This document shows, piece by piece, positions 15,339 through 20,556 of a stretch of 20,556 nucleotides of DNA (the first letter of the stretch is position 1; each line of letters opens with the position of its first letter). The position numbers were made by a program, and so were the translations under genes. The notes below the pieces were generated by a model. That model saw nothing but the letters and a program-made list of their open reading frames with translations, was not told the origin of the DNA and ran no database searches. The DNA is from Patescibacteria group bacterium (lineage in GTDB: Bacteria > Patescibacteriota > Dojkabacteria > SC72 > T1SED10-24), in contig SLHS01000060.1 of assembly GCA_007136035.1 (NCBI GenBank), positions 1-20,556 of the forward strand. Direction: 5' to 3'.

Positions 15339-16447
15339 AAAATTCTCGTTCTCATAATCGAAAATTCTTCAGTATACAACTCTAAATTTTCTAACCGTAT
15401 CATAAATTCTGACCCATCCTGTATTAGAACTTTCGCGAAATTACTACTTTCATCAAAAGAAATAATCTCACCCACAAGTCCAAAAGATTCCAAATCTCTA
15501 GACTTGACTATATCACCTTTTTGCAAAAAATCTGTATAATATCTTTGCTCAATCAACCGACTTATTTTATTTTTCAAACCCACAGGAAATTGCACAAAAG
15601 AGCCCTCTTTTGGTATTAAAAGATGATAGCCTTCTAATTCTTTCAAAAAATCCAACTGGACAGAATCAAAATATATATTACCAAAACCTGTTAAGACACC
15701 TATCGGTAAATTAAGATTTTTTAAATCATCGTAATTCATAGAACTAACCAATATAAATTCACAACCTCTTCTAAAAAGTTCCATTGCGAGCTCTGGATAT
15801 AAAAATCTACCAGCAAAAACCACTTTACCTTCAAATGAATCTTGCATTTTTCTAGAAGAAGGAACAGATTCTGCATCGCTAAGAACTTGTAATTGTCCAA
15901 AAACATTTTCTTCAAGATTAGTGTTCATAAAAAAAAGAGGAATTTCACAAATATCGTTCTGTACAATAACTCCTCTCGAAAAATCTATATCTTTGACTAT
16001 ACCACTAAAGGTTGCTACACAAGATTTATTTACCAATTCAGAAAGAATATTTATATAACCCATACGTATTTTTGAAAGATCTACAATACCTTCATGCTCA
16101 GAAATAATTCTTTTTGACATAAAGCCTCCAGAAACGATTTTTTCTGCAATAACATCATTCTTAGAAATATATTCCCCTTCAATACGAGTAACAAAGTCCA
16201 GTGCCTTTTCTGGCTTAACTCCTAATTCCCCTACTAAAGAATAAGCTCCTTCCAATTTTCTTCCCTCAACTTCAAATAATACATCCCCTTTATCAAATTT
16301 TTGCCCTGATTTAACACAAGATCTAATCTTGCCCCCAAAAGGGATTAAAATCTCCTTATTACTTAAATATTTTATACTTTTATGAATAATGTTCACCAGA
16401 AAGCCACATATTAAATTTAATATTATTTGCCCTAACATTTGGACCAT
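15335..16447 (-). CDS. Unrecognised membrane-anchored protein with barrel-sandwich and KOW-like regions
   Basis: 370 residues; I do not recognise a named family. A hydrophobic N-terminus (about 4-21) may be an anchor. Residues about 30-62 (KEILIPFGGKIRSCVKSGQK, then KGDVLFEVEG) have the turn pattern of a biotinyl/lipoyl-like barrel-sandwich hybrid. A second similar unit may lie around 110-160 (SEHEGIVDLSKI, then ATFSGIVKDIDF). The C-terminal part (about 315-355, KGDIVKSRD, SFGLVGEIISFD) resembles a KOW-type small barrel. No lipoyl/biotin Lys motif is seen. The ATG (16447, or 16438) lies inside the upstream gene, a 68-base overlap, so the two proteins probably work together. The gene ends in TGA. 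Confidence 0.7.
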   Translation of the reverse strand: MVQMLGQIILNLICGFLVNIIHKSIKYLSNKEILIPFGGKIRSCVKSGQKFDKGDVLFEVEGRKLEGAYSLVGELGVKPEKALDFVTRIEGEYISKNDVIAEKIVSGGFMSKRIISEHEGIVDLSKIRMGYINILSELVNKSCVATFSGIVKDIDFSRGVIVQNDICEIPLFFMNTNLEENVFGQLQVLSDAESVPSSRKMQDSFEGKVVFAGRFLYPELAMELFRRGCEFILVSSMNYDDLKNLNLPIGVLTGFGNIYFDSVQLDFLKELEGYHLLIPKEGSFVQFPVGLKNKISRLIEQRYYTDFLQKGDIVKSRDLESFGLVGEIISFDESSNFAKVLIQDGSEFMIRLENLELYTEEFSIMRTRIF

Positions 16448-17762
16448 AAGTTACCGGTTTTATTCTACAATCAAGTACTATTTGCTCCCAAGTTATACCA
16501 TCTTCAAAACATTGAAATTCAACACCCTTCCTATATTTTTCTATATATGCATTTTTTATAAACTTGCCCTCAAGGTACATCTTCTCCGGCTCTCTGATAG
16601 TTATCTGGGTAATTTCAGATGACATTGCAAATACTTCGGTACTTTTTTCTTTCCTACTAAATAAAGTGCCATGAAAAACCGCTTTTCTACTATCATTCCT
16701 CAAATCCATATCTGGAGCAAGAACCATGGTAAATTTGGGTAAAAACATCTCTTTTGTAAAAAATATTTCATCAGAATTCTTACCCATTGAAAACGCTTTA
16801 CCAAAAGTATATATTAATGAATCTGCATCCAAAACAATGTCAAATGTACCTCTAAGTTGCAAGCCATCAATAATCGCTACCAATAATTCTTTAAAATCAG
16901 GTATATCTACCAAATCCCCAGTTAACCAAAGAAGATTTTTGCCTGGTTTAACAGCAAAATCTCTTGATATCCTTGGATTATCACTACAAAGTGACAACAG
17001 TTGTATTGTAATGTATGCTCTAACAAAGTCCCTTAAAAGTTCAGAATCTGTTTTAAAAACTGGACTTTGTAAAAAATTACCCCAAATGTTAGACATTAAA
17101 TTAGAAGGAACATGCTTTGAAAGGAAAGTTTTGTATTTTGGTGCATTTAGCAAATTAAGAAGCTCTCTAGAATCTCCCCAACGAACTTTGATGTGATTAA
17201 AATCATAATCAAGAAGGTGTACATTGCTAAGATTTTTTTTAGAACGGTCTTCCTTTTTTTCTACTCTCGCCATTTTGAAAAAACGAGAATGAAGATCCAT
17301 AAGTAAAACGTCATCGTATCCCAAAGAATCTGCAAATTTTTCAAGTAATTGCTGATCAGAATCTTTACTAATACCAAGGATTTTAATATTGAGAGAAAAT
17401 TTGCGCAAAGATTCAAAGATTCTTCCATAATTTACATTGTTCTTAGAAACAGAGACTTTACAACCAAAAACGCCAGAACCTTCAGATTTGAAAGGTAAAA
17501 AGTCCACCTTGATACCACCCGTAGAAACCTTAGGTCTCTGCAAAAGACTCCAACCCCATTTTTTCTCTAATGTTCTAAAATAGTTTAACCAATACTCAAC
17601 AATTTCACTATCTGTAAAAACTTCTAAGTTATTTGGCAAAAAACTCTTGTCTTTTAGAAAATACCCCTTAGAACCTTCCGTATATGCAAGATTAGCACAT
17701 AGAAAGCTATGTGAAATATATATTGACAGATAAGCATTTTTTGTTAATGAAGATAATTCCAA
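16380..17762 (-). CDS. Unrecognised protein, possibly a degenerate actin-like (MutL/PilM/FtsA-type) fold
   Basis: 460 residues, no membrane helix apparent. Two blocks recall actin-fold proteins: DDVLLMDLHSRFFKMARV (150-167), like a phosphate-2 strand-turn-strand, and NLLWLTGDLVDIPDFKELL (276-294), like the I-x-L-T-G-G segment of FtsA/PilM or MutL (glutamate mutase activator-like). The following stretch QLRGTFDIVLDADSLIYTFG (302-321) also fits the MutL-like pattern. The glycines that hold nucleotide are missing and the N-terminal D-x-G-x-x-x-x-K motif is absent (YLSIYISHSFLCANLAY instead). No ATG exists near the 5' end; TTG at 17762 is the best start, as an in-frame TAA lies seven codons upstream. 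It overlaps the next gene by 68 bases. Confidence 0.6.
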   Translation of the reverse strand: MELSSLTKNAYLSIYISHSFLCANLAYTEGSKGYFLKDKSFLPNNLEVFTDSEIVEYWLNYFRTLEKKWGWSLLQRPKVSTGGIKVDFLPFKSEGSGVFGCKVSVSKNNVNYGRIFESLRKFSLNIKILGISKDSDQQLLEKFADSLGYDDVLLMDLHSRFFKMARVEKKEDRSKKNLSNVHLLDYDFNHIKVRWGDSRELLNLLNAPKYKTFLSKHVPSNLMSNIWGNFLQSPVFKTDSELLRDFVRAYITIQLLSLCSDNPRISRDFAVKPGKNLLWLTGDLVDIPDFKELLVAIIDGLQLRGTFDIVLDADSLIYTFGKAFSMGKNSDEIFFTKEMFLPKFTMVLAPDMDLRNDSRKAVFHGTLFSRKEKSTEVFAMSSEITQITIREPEKMYLEGKFIKNAYIEKYRKGVEFQCFEDGITWEQIVLDCRIKPVTYGPNVRANNIKFNMWLSGEHYS

Positions 17763-17769
17763 AATAATA

Positions 17770-17794
17770 GACAGTAATATTTATATTTACTGCC
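17770..17794 (-). other. Inverted repeat between rpsR and the actin-like gene
   Basis: On the minus strand GGCAGTAA and TTACTGTC flank a 9-base AT-only loop; six base pairs are perfect (CAGTAA/TTACTG), extended by a G-C and a G-T pair. A T-rich stretch (TATTATTTT) follows, ending at the TTG start of the next gene. It could be a weak terminator for the ribosomal operon, an operator, or a start-site hairpin. Stem GC content is low, so a terminator role is uncertain. Confidence 0.4.
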
Positions 17795-17832
17795 TATATT
17801 AGCAAAATTTAAGGGCAAACTACAAACTTAAT

Positions 17833-18171
17833 TTATCCTTCCACAAAAACATAAGGCAGAAGTGCCAAATATCTTGCTCTCTTAATAGCCCTAGAAAGTT
17901 GTCTCTGATGTTTTCTACAAACCCCAGATTTCTCAGGATGTATAATCTTCCCTCTAACAGAAGTAAACTTTTTAAGTTGATACACATCTTTGTATGTAAC
18001 AACCTTCACTCCCGTTTCACACAAAGGACATTTTAAATTCACTAGAGGTTTTTTCTTTCTATGCTTACCCTTTCTTTTAGCAGAAACATCGGAAGCAGTA
18101 GAAGAACCAGAATCCACTACTGCTTTCTCATCAAAAACATCATCTAAATTAGGGCTTTTACTTGTTTCCAT
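17833..18171 (-). CDS. rpsR: 30S ribosomal protein bS18 (N-terminally extended, zinc-type)
   Basis: 112 residues; the last 65 match bS18, including FTSVRGKIIHPEKSG and the landmark CRKHQRQLSRAIKRARYLAL. bS18 binds bS6 on the 30S platform. C48-x2-C51 with C85-x2-H88 makes a probable zinc site, as in zinc-binding bS18 forms. Residues 1-41 are an extension, acidic and Ser-rich and then strongly basic (about 31-41), that most bacteria lack. It follows ssb by 19 bases in the standard rpsF-ssb-rpsR order. Confidence 0.95.
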   Translation of the reverse strand: METSKSPNLDDVFDEKAVVDSGSSTASDVSAKRKGKHRKKKPLVNLKCPLCETGVKVVTYKDVYQLKKFTSVRGKIIHPEKSGVCRKHQRQLSRAIKRARYLALLPYVFVEG

Positions 18172-18190
18172 ATTCTACTGTCGTAAATAA

Positions 18191-18679
18191 TTAAAATGGC
18201 AAATCATCATCCAAAACATCTTCATCCTTACCACCTTTATCATCTCCTTTACTATCTTCTGTTTTTTCTTCTTTCTTTTCTTGAGTTGATTCTTCTTTTT
18301 CACCAGCTTCTTGAGTATCATCAATACCTGCACCCGGTTTACCCTTTGAATCAAGCAGAATCATCTCATCTACCCTTACTTCTGTTTTGTACTTGGTAGT
18401 TCCAGACTCATCTTCCCAAGAACGAGTATTTAAAGAACCTTCAATATATACTTTCATACCTTTTGCTAAAAGTTGTTGGCAAATTTCAGCCATCTTACTC
18501 CAAGCAACGATATTGTGAAATTCCGTTGATTCCTGAATTTCACCCTCAGGATTTTTCCAAGATTTGTTCGTAGCTAAACCAAAGGATACTACTGTAGCAC
18601 CTCCAGTTGTATAACGAATCTCAGGATCCCTTGTTAAGTTACCAATTAACATAACTTTGTTTAAAGATCTTACAGACAT
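18191..18679 (-). CDS. ssb: Single-stranded DNA-binding protein SSB
   Basis: 162 residues. The OB-fold domain spans about 3-108 (MSVRSLNKVMLIGNLTRDPE, then STEFHNIVAWSKMAEIC and EGSLNTRSW). A charged, disordered linker follows. The acidic tip DDDLPF at the C-terminus is the docking site for partner replication and repair proteins. SSB coats and protects single-stranded DNA. A purine run AAGGGG lies 8 bases before the ATG, one of the few Shine-Dalgarno-like sites in the window. It sits between rpsF and rpsR, the usual order. Confidence 0.97.
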   Translation of the reverse strand: MSVRSLNKVMLIGNLTRDPEIRYTTGGATVVSFGLATNKSWKNPEGEIQESTEFHNIVAWSKMAEICQQLLAKGMKVYIEGSLNTRSWEDESGTTKYKTEVRVDEMILLDSKGKPGAGIDDTQEAGEKEESTQEKKEEKTEDSKGDDKGGKDEDVLDDDLPF

Positions 18680-18697
18680 TTTTGCTGCCCCTTAAAA

Positions 18698-18703
18698 ATT
18701 ATA
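18698..18703 (-). promoter_or_regulatory. Possible internal promoter for ssb-rpsR
   Basis: A perfect TATAAT hexamer lies on the minus strand in the 65-base gap between rpsF and ssb, with initiation predicted near 18691, 12 bases before the ATG. The -35 position at 17-base spacing reads TTTTTA (3/6). In such AT-rich sequence this may be chance, but the gap is unusually long for this operon. Confidence 0.35.
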
Positions 18704-18744
18704 TATACTCATATCTTCTCTAAAAATCGTTAAAAAAACTTCAA

Positions 18745-19098
18745 TTAGAGATTAACTTCCATTTCTTTTTTCTTAATACCCCTCTTTTTAACTTCATCTT
18801 CATCTACATTGACTAACAAATACCTAATTATCTCTTGTTTTAAATCCATATACTTTTTAAATTCAAAAATCTCAGATGATGGTAAAGATAACGTATACAA
18901 AATATAATAGCCTTCTTGGTGAGAAGCAATCTTGTATGCCAAATATCTTTTGCCCCAAATATCCGTATCCTCCACTTTACCTCCAAGTTTTTGACACAAA
19001 CCCATTATATCACCATGAATTTCTTTCCTAATATCATCAGGTAATAGAGGTTTAAAAATAACCATCATTTCATAAATATCATTACTAGACTTCACCAT
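18745..19098 (-). CDS. rpsF: 30S ribosomal protein bS6
   Basis: 117 residues, a normal length for bS6, which pairs with bS18 on the small subunit platform. Family landmarks are YEMMVIFKPLLPDD near the start, KVEDTDIWGKRYLAYKI in the middle and YILYTLSLPSSEIFEF toward the end. It leads the minus-strand rpsF-ssb-rpsR unit. The ATG at 19098 is followed by Val-Lys-Ser-Ser-Asn, and no Shine-Dalgarno sequence precedes it. Confidence 0.96.
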   Translation of the reverse strand: MVKSSNDIYEMMVIFKPLLPDDIRKEIHGDIMGLCQKLGGKVEDTDIWGKRYLAYKIASHQEGYYILYTLSLPSSEIFEFKKYMDLKQEIIRYLLVNVDEDEVKKRGIKKKEMEVNL

Positions 19099-19130
19099 GT
19101 GTTGTATGTATCTAATGTAAAACTAGAGCG

Positions 19131-19158
19131 ATTTTACCATATTAGAAAATTATCGCAA
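19131..19158 (-). promoter_or_regulatory. Promoter of the rpsF-ssb-rpsR unit
   Basis: On the minus strand TTGCGA (19158-19153, 4/6), a 16-base spacer, and TAAAAT (19136-19131, 5/6) with an extended TGG before it. Predicted initiation is near 19124, about 26 bases from the rpsF ATG. The core 12-mer ATGGTAAAATCG also occurs before yebC. It lies back to back with the hydrolase promoter. Confidence 0.6.
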
Positions 19159-19163
19159 GGAAA

Positions 19164-19193
19164 TTTACAAAAAAACCACTCTAAATGTATAAT
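19164..19193 (+). promoter_or_regulatory. Promoter of the alpha/beta hydrolase gene
   Basis: TTTACA (19164-19169, 5/6), an 18-base spacer, and TATAAT (19188-19193, perfect). Initiation seven bases downstream falls on the A of the ATG at 19200. The TATAAT lies between the upstream in-frame ATG (19185) and this ATG, so the upstream ATG would not be in the mRNA. This sets the start at 19200 and predicts a leaderless transcript. Confidence 0.75.
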
Positions 19194-19199
19194 ACCGAT

Positions 19200-20018
19200 A
19201 TGTTAAAAAAAATCATAATAATTTTTACAATATTACTTGTATCAATAGTCACCTACTTTTACTTCCAACAGGAAAGTTATTACATTAACGACAATGTTGA
19301 AACAGAAGAGAGAAAAGAAAACTATGAAAAAGCAAAAGAAGAAATTCTGGAATTTGAAAAAGAACCTGCACATAAACAAGCTGAGTTCTTTGAGGGTGTC
19401 GTAAACATTGACAATCAACCAATGTATTATGCTTACCCCCTTAAAATAGTAAAAAATAACCCCCCTAAGCTAATAGTATATAGCCATGGTCAATTACAAA
19501 GAATTGTTAAAGATTTAGATGATAATTATATGCTTAAAATGAGAGAATATGGAAATTTTTTTGCTTCAAGAGGATATGCTTTTTCAGCATCAAATCAGCA
19601 TGACGATAATTGGGGACAAAGCGAATCTTTGAATGATATTAAAAAATCGATAATATGGTTTGAAGAGAATAATTATCCTCTAACAGAAAAAAAATCTATG
19701 GTTGGCTTTAGTATGGGAGGGAAAACCGCAGTAAATTATGCTATTGATAATCCAAATGAAATAGCTAAAATAGCGCTTTTGGCACCAACTCCGAAAACAG
19801 AACTTACGAAGTTTGATGTAGAAAAACTAAGAGACATACCCATAAAAATATGGCATGGTACAGAAGATGTGAATATACCCTTCTCTACTACAGAACAATA
19901 TGTTCAAAGATTTAAAAATTATGATAAAAAAGTTAATGTTAAACCAGTAGAAAACGCAGGACATTTTGATATCGAAACTACACTTATGGAATATTTACTT
20001 GAATTTTTTGAAGAATAA
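19200..20018 (+). CDS. Membrane-anchored alpha/beta hydrolase
   Basis: 272 residues from the ATG at 19200: MLKK followed by a hydrophobic helix (5-22), then a charged helical linker and an alpha/beta hydrolase domain (about 65-270). The nucleophile S171 is in GFSMGG (G-x-S-x-G), the acid is D223 in WHGTEDVNIP, and the base is H255 in ENAGHFD. The strand LIVYSHGQ (91-98) has the oxyanion-side His-Gly. The fold resembles dienelactone-hydrolase/esterase-type enzymes; the substrate is unknown. It is a single-gene unit, with its stop one base from the convergent eight-cysteine gene. The catalytic triad appears intact, so it should be active outside the membrane. Confidence 0.9.
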   Translation: MLKKIIIIFTILLVSIVTYFYFQQESYYINDNVETEERKENYEKAKEEILEFEKEPAHKQAEFFEGVVNIDNQPMYYAYPLKIVKNNPPKLIVYSHGQLQRIVKDLDDNYMLKMREYGNFFASRGYAFSASNQHDDNWGQSESLNDIKKSIIWFEENNYPLTEKKSMVGFSMGGKTAVNYAIDNPNEIAKIALLAPTPKTELTKFDVEKLRDIPIKIWHGTEDVNIPFSTTEQYVQRFKNYDKKVNVKPVENAGHFDIETTLMEYLLEFFEE

Positions 20019-20019
20019 A

Positions 20020-20463
20020 CTAATTCCCCCACTGACATTTACCATCAAAACATCCACATGAGTATCCTAAATCTTTTGGAAGTGGCTGTTCAGGAAAGAT
20101 ACAAATAGACATAACTTCTTCCTCTTGAGTACTTTGACAAATCTCGTTATTACAACCAGAAACCATACACTCTTCGTTTACTTCACAGGCATAATAGGTA
20201 GAAGAACCATAAAATTCATAAAGCTCAGGTACTATATTGTCCTCATCTACCTCCTGAACAAAAATTCGTCCATCAGAGGCAAAACACTGTGCAGGATAAG
20301 TTTCCACAGTAGGATAGCCTGCATTTACACATTCTTCAAAAGTATTGATATCTTCAGAAGGTCCTTCGCCAAACATTACAAACAACAATACCAAGACTAC
20401 CAAAACAACAAAAGAGATAATCACTAAAAATTTCTTTTTCTTGAACATTTTAATAAACCTCAT
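20020..20463 (-). CDS. Secreted/anchored eight-cysteine-cluster protein
   Basis: 147 residues: basic start, one membrane helix (about 12-31), then two small extracytoplasmic parts. The first (about 40-72, INTFEECVNAGYPTVETYPA, with Cys45 and Cys60) is a short motif I associate with small secreted proteins of Patescibacteria and archaea. The second has eight Cys (93, 99, 104, 109, 121, 136, 138, 143) in the pattern of the eight-cysteine-cluster domain (ECMVSGCNNEIC, then GYSCGCFDGKCQW). Disulfides or metal are both possible; function is unknown. The ATG at 20463 is used; Met6 is an alternative. The gene follows a truncated gene by 12 bases on the same strand. Confidence 0.75.
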   Translation of the reverse strand: MRFIKMFKKKKFLVIISFVVLVVLVLLFVMFGEGPSEDINTFEECVNAGYPTVETYPAQCFASDGRIFVQEVDEDNIVPELYEFYGSSTYYACEVNEECMVSGCNNEICQSTQEEEVMSICIFPEQPLPKDLGYSCGCFDGKCQWGN

Positions 20464-20475
20464 TTATCTCAAAAA

Positions 20476-20556
20476 TTACTCCCCCCCAGCGACATAGATA
20501 CCGCAAACATAAGTAAGAGTTTCTTGATAATCACCTGTCTCTCGAGTACTACCTGC
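20476..20556 (-). CDS. C-terminal tail of an unrecognised protein
   Basis: Open to the right edge of the window. The final 26 codons end GDYQETLTYVCGIYVAGGE and TAA. The frame is supported by its run to the edge, its protein-like composition and its position 12 bases before the eight-cysteine gene on the same strand. I cannot assign a family. A run of seven G (minus strand) at 20487-20481 lies five codons before the stop and could be error-prone in sequencing. Confidence 0.55.
   Translation of the reverse strand, partial: AGSTRETGDYQETLTYVCGIYVAGGE

Noticed and set aside
16726..17196. Open frame of 156 codons on the plus strand inside the actin-like gene
   Set aside because: The minus-strand gene has the better protein features and overlaps its partner gene in operon style; the plus-strand translation is Ser/Leu/Lys-rich with no motif.
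19113..19140. Possible upstream short open frame ATG-GTA-AAA-TCG-CTC-TAG before rpsF, and a similar ATG-GTA-AAA-TCG start before yebC
   Set aside because: The shared ATGGTAAAATCG is explained by the extended -10 promoter TGG-TAAAAT; the ATG lies upstream of the predicted transcription start in both cases.
20481..20487. Run of seven C as a phase-variable tract
   Set aside because: It is five codons from the end of a truncated gene; a slip would alter only the last residues, and one short tract is weak evidence.
1..20556. CRISPR arrays, insertion sequences, prophage genes, rRNA, direct repeats
   Set aside because: None seen: no regularly spaced repeats, no transposase or integrase, and composition and gene order look uniform throughout.

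Overview
The window is about 20.5 kb of AT-rich, tightly packed chromosome. It most likely comes from a Candidate Phyla Radiation (Patescibacteria) bacterium. Supporting signs are very short or overlapping intergenic gaps, ribosomal proteins with basic extensions, a PrmC with NLPY in place of NPPY, and a solitary membrane-anchored TraG/HerA-type ATPase among housekeeping genes. The cell-envelope proteins are divergent and few starts have a Shine-Dalgarno sequence. TGA ends prfA and the gene at 15335-16447, so TGA is a stop here; this argues against the recoded-TGA lineages (Gracilibacteria, Absconditabacteria). I cannot place the phylum more exactly.

Layout. Positions 1-10642 are one long minus-strand run. 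Read in the direction of transcription it is: sortase (10642-10145), a metal-site-degenerate metallo-beta-lactamase-fold protein, dnaB, tRNA-Leu(CAA), a two-zinc-ribbon membrane protein, an Lgt-like membrane protein, lspA, an RluD-type pseudouridine synthase, an LCP-like/LytR_C protein, the TraG/HerA-like ATPase, yebC, ruvC and the first 14 codons of ruvA. Positions 10683-12872 are a plus-strand translation cluster, rpmE-prfA-prmC. It starts at a near-consensus promoter placed so close to the ATG that the mRNA should be leaderless. Positions 12847-19098 return to the minus strand: rpsF, ssb, rpsR, then two unrecognised linked genes (an actin-fold-like protein and a barrel-sandwich/KOW-like protein), a CtpA-type S41 protease and an HtrA/DegQ-type protease. 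At the right end are a plus-strand alpha/beta hydrolase, a minus-strand eight-cysteine membrane protein, and the tail of another gene running off the window.

How the genes fit together. Much of the window deals with the cell surface: sortase, lipoprotein signal peptidase beside an Lgt-like protein, LCP-like protein, two PDZ proteases, and an anchored hydrolase and cysteine-rich protein. The rest is core information processing: replication (dnaB, ssb), recombination (ruvA, ruvC), translation (bS6, bS18, bL31, RF1, PrmC, RluD-type enzyme, tRNA) and yebC. There is no sign of phage, IS elements, CRISPR or recent transfer.

Most distinctive points: (1) the overlapping gene pair at 15335-17762, a degenerate actin-like fold plus a barrel-sandwich/KOW-like protein; (2) four envelope or fold-family proteins that appear to have lost canonical catalytic residues (Lgt-like, LCP-like, MBL-fold, actin-like); (3) promoter geometry predicting leaderless mRNAs for both plus-strand units, which also moves the hydrolase start; (4) convergent genes that overlap or abut with no room for terminators. 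No stretch above 300 bases lacks a gene.
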